Below, in pieces: positions 17,792 to 25,216 of a stretch of DNA of 64,000 nucleotides. Origin of the DNA: Nakazawaea peltata (lineage: Eukaryota > Ascomycota > Pichiomycetes > Alaninales > Pachysolenaceae); NCBI GenBank assembly GCA_001599355.1, contig BCGQ01000003.1, positions 1,180,468 through 1,244,467 of the forward strand, given 5' to 3'. A program made the position numbers and the translations under genes. A model generated the notes under the pieces. The model was not told where the DNA came from. It did not search any database and saw only the letters and a program-made list of their open reading frames with translations. Numbering within the stretch: position 1 is the stretch's first letter; the number at the start of each line of letters is the position of its first letter.

Positions 17792-19381
17792 ATGACGGTG
17801 CTAAAGACTGATGATGCTCAGCAACAGGAAGCTCTTTTGGGCGATTCGGAGTCCACCATGCACATGCAATTCCATGAGTATGGAGCGACCGCCAACAATT
17901 TAGTCAACGTTCTTTCCAACAATGATATCGAGAGTATTATCTCGAACTCTTCAGAAGCTATGATGCATCATAGCCGCTCTGGTAGTGTGAGCAGCCAGGG
18001 CCATTACTCGCATAAGTTATCCCCACATACCACGCTCTCGAATGAGTTCCGTTTCATCGGCAAAAGCTCTTTCTATCTCGTGATCACCTTCTTATTACAG
18101 TACTCGCTTACGATCTTCAGTACGTTTTTCGTGTCCAAGTTGGGATCATATGAATTGGGGGCCATTTCGCTTTCTACCACTTTCTTCTACATCACAGGAC
18201 CCAGCGTTGTGAATGGTGCTGCTTCTTGTTTGGATACTTTGTGCTCACAGAGTTACAGTGCTAAAAACTATAGATTGATGTCGTTGTATGTTCAAAGATT
18301 TGTACTGATGATGTTAGTCCTGTTGATTCCAATGAACTTGATATGGCATACTTCAAGATGGTGGTTGAAATGGTTGATCCCTGACCCTCATACCATCGAG
18401 TTAACTAGTCAATTTTTAAGTGTCGTTAGTCTTGGACTGCCTCTGTTGTTGATGTTCGAGGTTGGTAAGCGTACTTTACAACTGCAAGGTATTTTTAATG
18501 TGACATTCCAGATCTTGTTGATAACAGTTCCGGTCAATTGTCTTTTGAATTTCCTTTTATTGTGGAATGAGCATACTGCAGTGGGATTTGTTGGTTCTCC
18601 AATCCTGTTGGTTCTTAGTTATTACTTAATGTGTACTTTACTTTATTTATACATCTTCTTTGTTGATGGAAAGAAGTTCTGGACCGGGTTCGAAAGAGAA
18701 AACGTCTTTTTGAATTGGGGTCGTTTGATCAAATTGGCAGTTCCAGGGGTTATTATGATCATTAGTGAACTGCTTCTGTTTGAATTATTGACTTTCTTTA
18801 GCTCTCAATTTGGAGTTGCAGGTTTGGCTTCGCAAAGTGTAGTTGCTTTGACGGCTTCGTTCCTGTTCCAATTCCCATTCTCGATGAGTGTAAGTGTTTC
18901 GACCCGAATTGCGCATTATATCGGAGTAAACTATCAATATTCACTGAAAATTGCAACGAAACTGGCATTGACTTGTTCGTTCCTTGCAGGAGCTGTCAAT
19001 TTCAGCTGGATTTATTTCGGTCGTTACCATATTGCCTCTATTTTCAGCAATGACCAAGATGTAAAGGATTTAATTGTACAAGTATTCCCAGTAGTTCTGT
19101 TGATTCAAACCTTCGACTGCATTAATGTTTTATGCGCAGGATGCCTTAGAGGTCAAGGCCGTCAAAGAATTGGAAGCATCATCAGCTTCATCAGTTATTA
19201 CGTAATCAGTACCCCAGTGGAGGTTTTCTTCGGGTTCTACTTGGAGAAAGGTGTGTTGGGATTATGGACAGGTATTCTGGTGGGAGTCGGTGTTCTTACT
19301 GCCGCCGAGTTCCTGTGTGTGGTATTCAGTGATTGGGAAGAAATCGTAAGAGATTGTATGAAAAGAAACGTTGACGAATAA
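17792..19381 (+). CDS. MATE-family multidrug/metabolite antiporter
   Basis: 529 residues from the ATG at 17792. About 95 hydrophilic N-terminal residues are followed by roughly 12 membrane segments in two six-helix halves. MATE landmarks: LGAISLSTTFFYITGPSVVNGAASCLDTLCSQSYSAKNY in the first half and the matching GLASQSVVALTASFLFQFPFSMSVSVSTRIAHYIG in the second, plus the late segment AGCLRGQGRQRIGSIISFISYYV. MATE proteins export cationic compounds using H+ or Na+. S. cerevisiae has two, Erc1 (ethionine resistance) and YDR338C; I cannot choose between them. The membrane is probably plasma or vacuolar (inference). Confidence 0.9.
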   Translation: MTVLKTDDAQQQEALLGDSESTMHMQFHEYGATANNLVNVLSNNDIESIISNSSEAMMHHSRSGSVSSQGHYSHKLSPHTTLSNEFRFIGKSSFYLVITFLLQYSLTIFSTFFVSKLGSYELGAISLSTTFFYITGPSVVNGAASCLDTLCSQSYSAKNYRLMSLYVQRFVLMMLVLLIPMNLIWHTSRWWLKWLIPDPHTIELTSQFLSVVSLGLPLLLMFEVGKRTLQLQGIFNVTFQILLITVPVNCLLNFLLLWNEHTAVGFVGSPILLVLSYYLMCTLLYLYIFFVDGKKFWTGFERENVFLNWGRLIKLAVPGVIMIISELLLFELLTFFSSQFGVAGLASQSVVALTASFLFQFPFSMSVSVSTRIAHYIGVNYQYSLKIATKLALTCSFLAGAVNFSWIYFGRYHIASIFSNDQDVKDLIVQVFPVVLLIQTFDCINVLCAGCLRGQGRQRIGSIISFISYYVISTPVEVFFGFYLEKGVLGLWTGILVGVGVLTAAEFLCVVFSDWEEIVRDCMKRNVDE

Positions 19382-20005
19382 ATAGACTTTGATTTAATTT
19401 ATTAATAATAATAACCCATCAAACTAATGTAAAATGGCTCGGGACAAAAGAAAAAAAACATCCAATCACCTTCTGATCGGATTCCTTTGATCCCTTTTAT
19501 TACACAAAATGACCCCTTTTGCTAACCGTTGAACCCCCGACTTCCCCTGCTTTCATCTGTCACGCCCCCCGGTCAAGAACGGAATTCTGCGCAACCTTAA
19601 ATAAATTACCTGCATAAAGTTTTTTTCCCCATACTTTTGGGGGTGAATAATTTTCGAAGAAGTTCTGCCGGGATCGGTCGGCTTAGAGATGATATGATGA
19701 TGAGTTAACAACGGAAATGACGTGACTAAGAGATATTGCGCGCAAAAAATAACTCATGTGCCATACTTTAAGCCTGCGATGCTCATCGCAACCCACCGAG
19801 ACGTGCCGATTTTCTAGAAAAGTATCTCGTTAGTAAAGAGCGCACTGAGCTTAATAAGATGTTAATAAGGGTATTAGTAAAGTTGCACCCATAGGAAGAA
19901 GAAGGGATTTGAGATGGAAGAATATAAATAGGATTGAATTAACACCGTTGTTGAGTCTAAATCATCAGTATAATTTGATATAATAATTTAATTTAATTGA
20001 TAATA
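19382..20005. promoter_or_regulatory. Promoter region of the HSP30-like gene
   Basis: 624 bases between the MATE stop and the Hsp30-like ATG. Two CCCCT stress-response elements lie at 19513-19517 and 19544-19548, with one heat-shock-element pair TTCTAGAA at 19812-19819. Spacing of other GAA/TTC blocks does not fit a full HSE. This mix fits a stress-induced gene, as HSP30 is in S. cerevisiae, but is only suggestive. Confidence 0.45.
19923..19930 (+). promoter_or_regulatory. TATA box of HSP30-like gene
   Basis: TATAAATA, 76 bases before the ATG at 20006. Confidence 0.65.
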
Positions 20006-20911
20006 ATGGCTGCTTTAACAGAAATTTCAAAGTCCAATGAGGCCATCTCATTGAATCCTTCAAATGCAGACTTCAGTTTGACGACACATGGTTCTGATTG
20101 GTACTGGGCTGTCTTTGCTGTCTTTGGTGTTTTGGCAATTTTCCATCTGTCAATGATTCCATTGCGTCGTTTCAAGAGTTTAGTCCATGTTGGTCCATTG
20201 TATCTGCTGTTCATTGAATTCTTTGTCTATTTCACTATGGCTTCCAATTTAGGTTGGACCGAGACTCAACTGGAGTTCAACCACATCACTGTTTCTGATC
20301 AGACCTCTTTCCCAGGTACCAGACAAGTCTTCTATCTGAGATATATCGGTTGGTTCTTGGCCTTCCCACCTTTATTGTACAGTTTGGAGTTATTGGCCCA
20401 CAAAGCTCACTTGGAGTTGAATTTGAAAACTTTGAGTACTTTCGCCGTTGAGGTCGGTGTCTCTGAGATCTATGTCTTAGGTTTGTTGGTTGGTATTTTG
20501 ATTCCATCCACTTACAAGTGGGGATACTTCACCTTTGCCGTTGTTCTGGAATTGTTTGCAATTTCGTTCATTTTCTTCAGATTGTTTGTCATCTTGAAGG
20601 CCGGTTTGTATCCTCTTTTGACTTTCGGATTCCTTTCTTTGCTTTGGATTTTATACCCAATTGCCTGGGGTTTAGCTGAAGGTGGTAATGTTATCCAAGT
20701 TGACTCTGATCTGCTGTTCTACGGTGTCTTGGATGTCTTGTTCTTCGGTTTTGTCCCATTAGGTTTGAGTTTCTTGACTAACAAGACAGACGATGAATTG
20801 ACTTACCCAGCTAACACAGCTGCTTCCAAGGAGCTGACTATGGCAACCGAGAGACATTCCGGAGAAACTGCCATTCCTTCTGAGGAGGTTCCAGCTACTA
20901 CACAAGTCTAA
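20006..20911 (+). CDS. HSP30: Hsp30/Yro2/Mrh1-type opsin-related membrane protein
   Basis: 301 residues from the ATG at 20006; seven membrane segments between about 32 and 257. Fungal opsin-related landmarks: [CTG]RYIGWFLAFP (helix 3; CTG as Ala gives the expected YARY) and YGVLDVLFFGFVPLG (helix 7). Aligned by hand to bacteriorhodopsin, D243 matches D212 but the retinal lysine (K216) is F247, the proton acceptor D85 is G115 and D96 is S126. It therefore cannot bind retinal or pump protons like a rhodopsin. In S. cerevisiae such proteins sit in the plasma membrane; Hsp30 is stress-induced and dampens the H+-ATPase Pma1. Yro2 or Mrh1 are the alternative names. The C-terminal tail is Glu/Thr-rich. 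Confidence 0.85.
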   Translation: MAALTEISKSNEAISLNPSNADFSLTTHGSDWYWAVFAVFGVLAIFHLSMIPLRRFKSLVHVGPLYLLFIEFFVYFTMASNLGWTETQLEFNHITVSDQTSFPGTRQVFYLRYIGWFLAFPPLLYSLELLAHKAHLELNLKTLSTFAVEVGVSEIYVLGLLVGILIPSTYKWGYFTFAVVLELFAISFIFFRLFVILKAGLYPLLTFGFLSLLWILYPIAWGLAEGGNVIQVDSDLLFYGVLDVLFFGFVPLGLSFLTNKTDDELTYPANTAASKELTMATERHSGETAIPSEEVPATTQV

Positions 20912-21994
20912 GTCTTCTATTCTAGAACTTTCTCTTTATCTGCTTTTAATAATTTGATGATATTCTAATTGAGATGCTTAATTCTTTTTACGAGCCCATG
21001 AGAAACGACTCCATTTGGTGAGAGATGACCACCTGACAAGGTGCTTCGTTTAATTTAATTTTAATTTTAATTTTAATTTTAATTTTAATTTTAATAAAAA
21101 CCCAAAAAAAACTCTACCAAGCTTGATCTGTAGATGTGTAAAGGTTGGTGTTGACATTTAGTTGAAGGACATCCCGGAGCAATTGATCACCGTCTAACTA
21201 GGTGTCTAACTAGGGGTGAAGAATATTCCAATCTGCCAGATGAGGCTTTGACGAGGTATTATTTCAACCTTATCTGGTTTGGTCTCCAGTTAACAAGTGG
21301 CTCACCAAAAACCTAACCCCAAACAATAGTAAATAAAACCATAATCCTCTTTTATTGACTCTCGACTAATATTGGTCATGCTACAGCAGTTGAGACGCAA
21401 CTTTAATTTTGCAATGCCTCACATTTCAAGATTTCTAGAGAATAAGTGAAAGTGAGACAGCGTACTCCGGGCATTTGCCAGAAAGCAACGTGGGATACTA
21501 TTGTGGTGAGGTACGCCTTAGTTTAATCGATTTATTGCACCCACCTCAGCGTCATCCCCTGAAGTGAACAATCCGCTGACACCCCTCTTTTCTCAAAGGG
21601 ATAAACGAAAAAATCATATGCTTGGCTGGGTCAGGTATTATTTTTTAGCGGTAGTGCGCGGTTCCCCCCATAGAGAGCGAAAATGACAGAAAACGAGTAG
21701 GTTGCGCAGAAAACCCCTCTTGAGGCAAAGGGAACCGAGGTGAAGGAAACGAGAGGCAGAGGAGGGTAGAGATAACAAGGAGGTGAGGTGAATGGGAGGA
21801 AGAGGAGTTTAAGTTGAGTGAGTGTTTTGTGTTACAATCCAATAAAAGAGATGAATTAATTCATGTCTGTTAAATAAAGTGGAAGAATTAAAGATACAGC
21901 GCTGAAAATTTTCAGCTTGTATCCCTTTCATCAGCCTTAGAAGAAATAAATAATAGCACCTTCAGAGATAATTCTACTGTAGTCTTTTGTCTGC
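20912..21994. other. Long convergent intergenic region, no gene recognised
   Basis: 1083 bases between two converging stop codons, far longer than the window's other convergent spacers. It contains the TTTTAA repeat, a doubled GTCTAACTAGG (about 21192-21214) and G-rich sequence near 21720-21800. No protein-like reading frame, tRNA boxes or LTR ends could be supported. Confidence 0.5.
21059..21094. repeat. TTTTAA hexamer repeat, 6 units
   Basis: Six perfect TTTTAA units, preceded by shorter TTTAA copies from about 21050. It is about 150 bases beyond the Hsp30-like stop and may act as an AT-rich 3' processing element. Confidence 0.85.
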
Positions 21995-22600
21995 TTATAA
22001 GATAGAGACACCCAAAGCAATGGCAGCCAGCAATGGAGCCAAAATCTTGTAGGAAGTGGAACCACCGTTCAAGGAAGAAGCAGCACCTTCAGCAGTAGTA
22101 GTAGCAATGGTGGTACTGGCAGCTTCCTCAGAAGACTCAGCAGCAGAAGAAGATTCAGCAGCAGCAGAAGAAGAAGAAGAAGTTTCCTCCAGAGTAGAAG
22201 ACAGCTCAGTGGTGGTAGCCTCAGCAGAACTAGTCTCGGCAGCTGTAGTCGAAGTAGCAGCCTCAGTGCTGGCACCAGCTACAGCTTCTGCCAATTCCAG
22301 AGACAATCTAGTCGAATACCAAGGCAAACCAGTAGCAAAAGTACTCAATTGATCGAATGGGAAATCACTGTTGATCAAAGTGGTATAAGAGTCATCAGTG
22401 TAAGTGGAAGCCTCTTGATAGAAAGACAACAAAACTCCTGGAACAGAAGAACCAGCAGCAATGAGGGAAAGATAGTCCTGGATGTTGGCAGTCAAGTCAC
22501 CGTAGAAAGCGGTAACATAGGCAACTTCCAGCAGATCCTCCAGAGAGACAAGGGAGCCGACAGAAACGGCAGCAGCGGCAGCAATATGGTTGAATTTCAT
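21995..22600 (-). CDS. TIP1/TIR/PAU-type cell wall mannoprotein
   Basis: 201 residues, ATG at 22600. Signal peptide about 1-18; a SRP1/TIP1 domain (about 20-105) with DLTANIQDYLSL, the TDDSYTTLI segment and GLPWYSTRL, all typical of this family; a Ser/Thr/Ala/Glu-rich stalk (110-175); and a GPI signal with a likely attachment site in SLNGGS (about 176-181) before a hydrophobic end. These proteins are covalently linked to wall glucan and are induced by cold or low oxygen in S. cerevisiae. Which paralogue it matches cannot be told. A TATTTATA TATA box lies 77-84 bases upstream. Confidence 0.9.
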   Translation of the reverse strand: MKFNHIAAAAAVSVGSLVSLEDLLEVAYVTAFYGDLTANIQDYLSLIAAGSSVPGVLLSFYQEASTYTDDSYTTLINSDFPFDQLSTFATGLPWYSTRLSLELAEAVAGASTEAATSTTAAETSSAEATTTELSSTLEETSSSSSAAAESSSAAESSEEAASTTIATTTAEGAASSLNGGSTSYKILAPLLAAIALGVSIL

Positions 22601-23272
22601 TTTCTTCTAGTAATTAGCGAGGGTATTTTCGGCAATGGAGGTGAATTTGAATTTTACTTAGGTGCAAGACAGGCCCTATTTATACTCTCCACAGACGGCG
22701 CTCGAGAAGGTGCCCGAGAGGGGTATCCACAACTCTTCCTGTTACATTTCCCAATTGAAGAAATGACACTTTCTGCATGTGGTTTTTCTTGGAATCCTTC
22801 AAAGTCTAATTGCCTGCAGAAAATAAGCTCAGCTAAGGGTTTTCTCCACATTCTGTTTTCATTGAAAGACAGTCCCGATTAGGAAAGAGTTTTCGCAAAG
22901 TTTAATCTCCACATTTGGAAGAAATTACATGGGGGAGATTCGGTGAGGGCGGAATTTGAAGAGCATATGATGCCGGGAGTTTTTGCAGAACAATAGAGCC
23001 ACAGTGTTATGATTTTGCAGTAAACGGCGGTAAGTCTCGGATTTACCCCACAATTATTGACTTTGAGTAGTTATAATTCAACGGGGGACCGGACTCAGCA
23101 AATTACGACAAACAAACCAAGCCACCACACTCTCTCGGAAAAAAGTCGTGCACTCCCAATTCCCATCGGGGTTATCGATTCTTTGAATTATCAGATCATC
23201 GTGGACCGGAGAAGGTTTGGGGATGGCGCCATTATTGGATACAATTCACAGTGGAGCATACAGTGGCTCACG
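22601..23272. other. Divergent promoter, TIP1-like / orphan membrane protein
   Basis: 672 bases. The TIP1-side TATA box is clear; on the other side no TATA box is obvious. The reading frame of the orphan gene stays open upstream to 23057 but without an ATG, so I treat that part as non-coding. Confidence 0.5.
22677..22684 (-). promoter_or_regulatory. TATA box of TIP1-like gene
   Basis: TATAAATA read on the minus strand, 77 bases before the ATG at 22600. Confidence 0.65.
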
Positions 23273-23872
23273 ATGGACCAAATCATCACTTTAATCAAAT
23301 CCACTAATCAAGTGTGGTTCAATCTTCTCAATTGCTCCGACTTAACCCGTCTGCTTATTGCCAACCCAATCTCGACGGCGATCACGTTGGTGCTATGTTA
23401 TGGGTTTGTGGCTGTAGCTGGTTATGAAACTGCCAAACACTTTTTGATCAAGTATGGATACATGGAGCTTCCAGGCAAGGAGTTTTTCATCGATACTCCC
23501 GTTCATTGTGCCCATGTCTACGTCAATGTCAATATGTATCAAGGAGCCGATCATGACTATTATAAGCCGGAGAACAAGAAGAAACTCTTATTTAAGAAAC
23601 CAATAGTGTACAATTTGGAGTTCGGGCCAACCGACTATGATCTGAGAAACCCAGATTTGGGGACTACTTTGAAATTCACTAAGGGAAAGACTCTTGAATT
23701 GTTCAAGAAATCCGAGTATTACCTTGAACATAAGGACTCATTAGCCGATTTGAGTACCGAAGATATGATCTGTTACCATAAAAAGAAGTTACTTACGAAA
23801 GAAGATGAATTCTTGTGTCTCTTAGGAGTCGAAACAGGTCATAAAATTGACTGCTTTATAAATCTAAATTGA
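23273..23872 (+). CDS. Unrecognised protein with one N-terminal membrane segment
   Basis: 199 residues from the first ATG (23273). Residues about 28-50 (LLIANPISTAITLVLCYGFVAVAGY) form one hydrophobic segment; the rest is a soluble, Lys/Asp/Tyr-rich domain of about 145 residues with GKEFFIDTPVHCAHVYVNVNMY, NLEFGPTDYDLRNPDLG and a C-terminal KKLLTKEDEFLCLLGVETGHK. Composition and codon use look like a real gene, but I do not recognise the family. A short cytosolic N-terminus, one helix and a basic domain would fit an ER, mitochondrial or peroxisomal membrane protein; this is a guess. Its last 17 bases overlap the end of GID8 on the other strand. Confidence 0.65.
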   Translation: MDQIITLIKSTNQVWFNLLNCSDLTRLLIANPISTAITLVLCYGFVAVAGYETAKHFLIKYGYMELPGKEFFIDTPVHCAHVYVNVNMYQGADHDYYKPENKKKLLFKKPIVYNLEFGPTDYDLRNPDLGTTLKFTKGKTLELFKKSEYYLEHKDSLADLSTEDMICYHKKKLLTKEDEFLCLLGVETGHKIDCFINLN

Positions 23873-25046
23873 CTGGAGGCACTTGGAGTCCAGCAGCCGC
23901 CAGTTTATTTTCACTCCATACCCATAAACGGATCAAGGATTCCAATTGCTCCATCTCCAGTTGGTTGAATTTGAATAAAAGGTCTGAATCTGAGATTTCC
24001 AGATCATCAGAGTCAGATTCATCATCAGATTCGTTGTCGGAGTCAGGAATGGGATCAGATTCATGAGTATGATTAGGTTTTTCTTCTCCGAGTCTCTGCA
24101 GTTCACGTCTCTTCGTAGCTTCGGCACTCCAAAATCCCTTCCCATACTTGGCCACATCATATTTAATCAAACTTAAATCATCGTCGTTGTTGATATCGAC
24201 CAAAATAGCTTTATTCACCAAGTTGGCGATTTTCAACCGATGCGATTTCTCAAATAATTGCCTTAATTTCAATGGCATCTTCACCTTGACAACACCACTT
24301 GCGTCCTTTTTATAGAACTTGGTCAATTCGTCCGTATAACATAATAAAACCATTGTCAATTCCAATTCTTTTATAAATCCTTTGTTTGCAAGAATCTTAA
24401 GAGTGGACATCTTGTCCTTGACGAAATTCAATACTTGATCGAAGAATTCACGTTCTTTTTCTTCCGGGATAGTTTTTTCTGCCTTCAATTTCACATGCAG
24501 CCGTATCATCTCGATCAAATGTAAATGAAGTAACTTGAAATACAGAAGATGGTTTTTATCGAATAATGAGGGGAATTCCAAGTTGATTGTGTCGAATGCT
24601 GCTCCAATATTACCCCTAAGAATATCGAGTTTGATGCTCCTTCTGGCCTTGATTGTCTTGAGATTTGTTAAATTGACATAAGAAGCGAGATTTGAGGTTT
24701 CAGGGCCCACATTATCCCCGGTCTCACCTCCTCCCATCTTGAAAAAGTCGTCATCATTATCTTTCAAGTTATTGAAGTCGTAATCGAGCTCAATACCATC
24801 AAGATTGGGTTCATTGGATGCACTAGCTTCATCTCCTACCGATTGTCCATCCATGTAATTCTCTAATCCTTCGAAACCCAATTCTGCTCCCAACTGAATC
24901 ACGGTCTTAATATGACACTCTGTAACTGCCCAGTTCAAGATTAGGTAGTTTAATTGCATGCCCATTTTGACGACCCGCGTCTTATCTTCGGCACCGATAT
25001 CTTGTAGGATCTCTTTCCATCTTCCTGGAGTGAATCTGAACACCAT
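23856..25046 (-). CDS. GID8: GID/CTLH ubiquitin ligase subunit Gid8
   Basis: 396 residues from the ATG at 25046 (the frame extends nine codons upstream only with a GTG). LisH motif near 26-50 (NYLILNWAVTECH, IQLGAELGFE), followed by an acidic linker, then CTLH and CRA domains from about 140: RRSIKLDILRGNIGAAFDTI, NHLLYFKLLHLHLIEMIR, and ELELTMVLLCYTDE. This LisH-CTLH-CRA order is that of Gid8, the scaffold of the GID E3 ligase that degrades gluconeogenic enzymes when glucose returns. The C-terminus has an Asp/Ser-rich insert (about 335-360) before EMEQLESLIRLWVWSENKL. It ends inside the last codons of the convergent orphan gene. Confidence 0.88.
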   Translation of the reverse strand: MVFRFTPGRWKEILQDIGAEDKTRVVKMGMQLNYLILNWAVTECHIKTVIQLGAELGFEGLENYMDGQSVGDEASASNEPNLDGIELDYDFNNLKDNDDDFFKMGGGETGDNVGPETSNLASYVNLTNLKTIKARRSIKLDILRGNIGAAFDTINLEFPSLFDKNHLLYFKLLHLHLIEMIRLHVKLKAEKTIPEEKEREFFDQVLNFVKDKMSTLKILANKGFIKELELTMVLLCYTDELTKFYKKDASGVVKVKMPLKLRQLFEKSHRLKIANLVNKAILVDINNDDDLSLIKYDVAKYGKGFWSAEATKRRELQRLGEEKPNHTHESDPIPDSDNESDDESDSDDLEISDSDLLFKFNQLEMEQLESLIRLWVWSENKLAAAGLQVPPVNLDL

Positions 25047-25216
25047 TTCCACGCTGAGATTATTTGGAACCACGCCTTCTGACCGATGCTTCTTTTAATG
25101 AAACGCCATTAAGAAGAGGCAATTAAGATAAGAACATCGTAACACCAAGATAAGAAAAGGAGCAAATTACGAATATGGATTTTCTGACATGGAACATCAT
25201 AACACCAAATGTATCC

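Noticed and set aside
19660-19675. Second heat-shock element before the Hsp30-like gene
   Set aside because: GAA and TTC blocks near TTCGAAGAAGTTC have the wrong spacing for an HSE.
22056-22352. Frame opposite the TIP1-like gene
   Set aside because: Complement of the Ser/Thr/Ala-rich stalk of a recognised wall protein.
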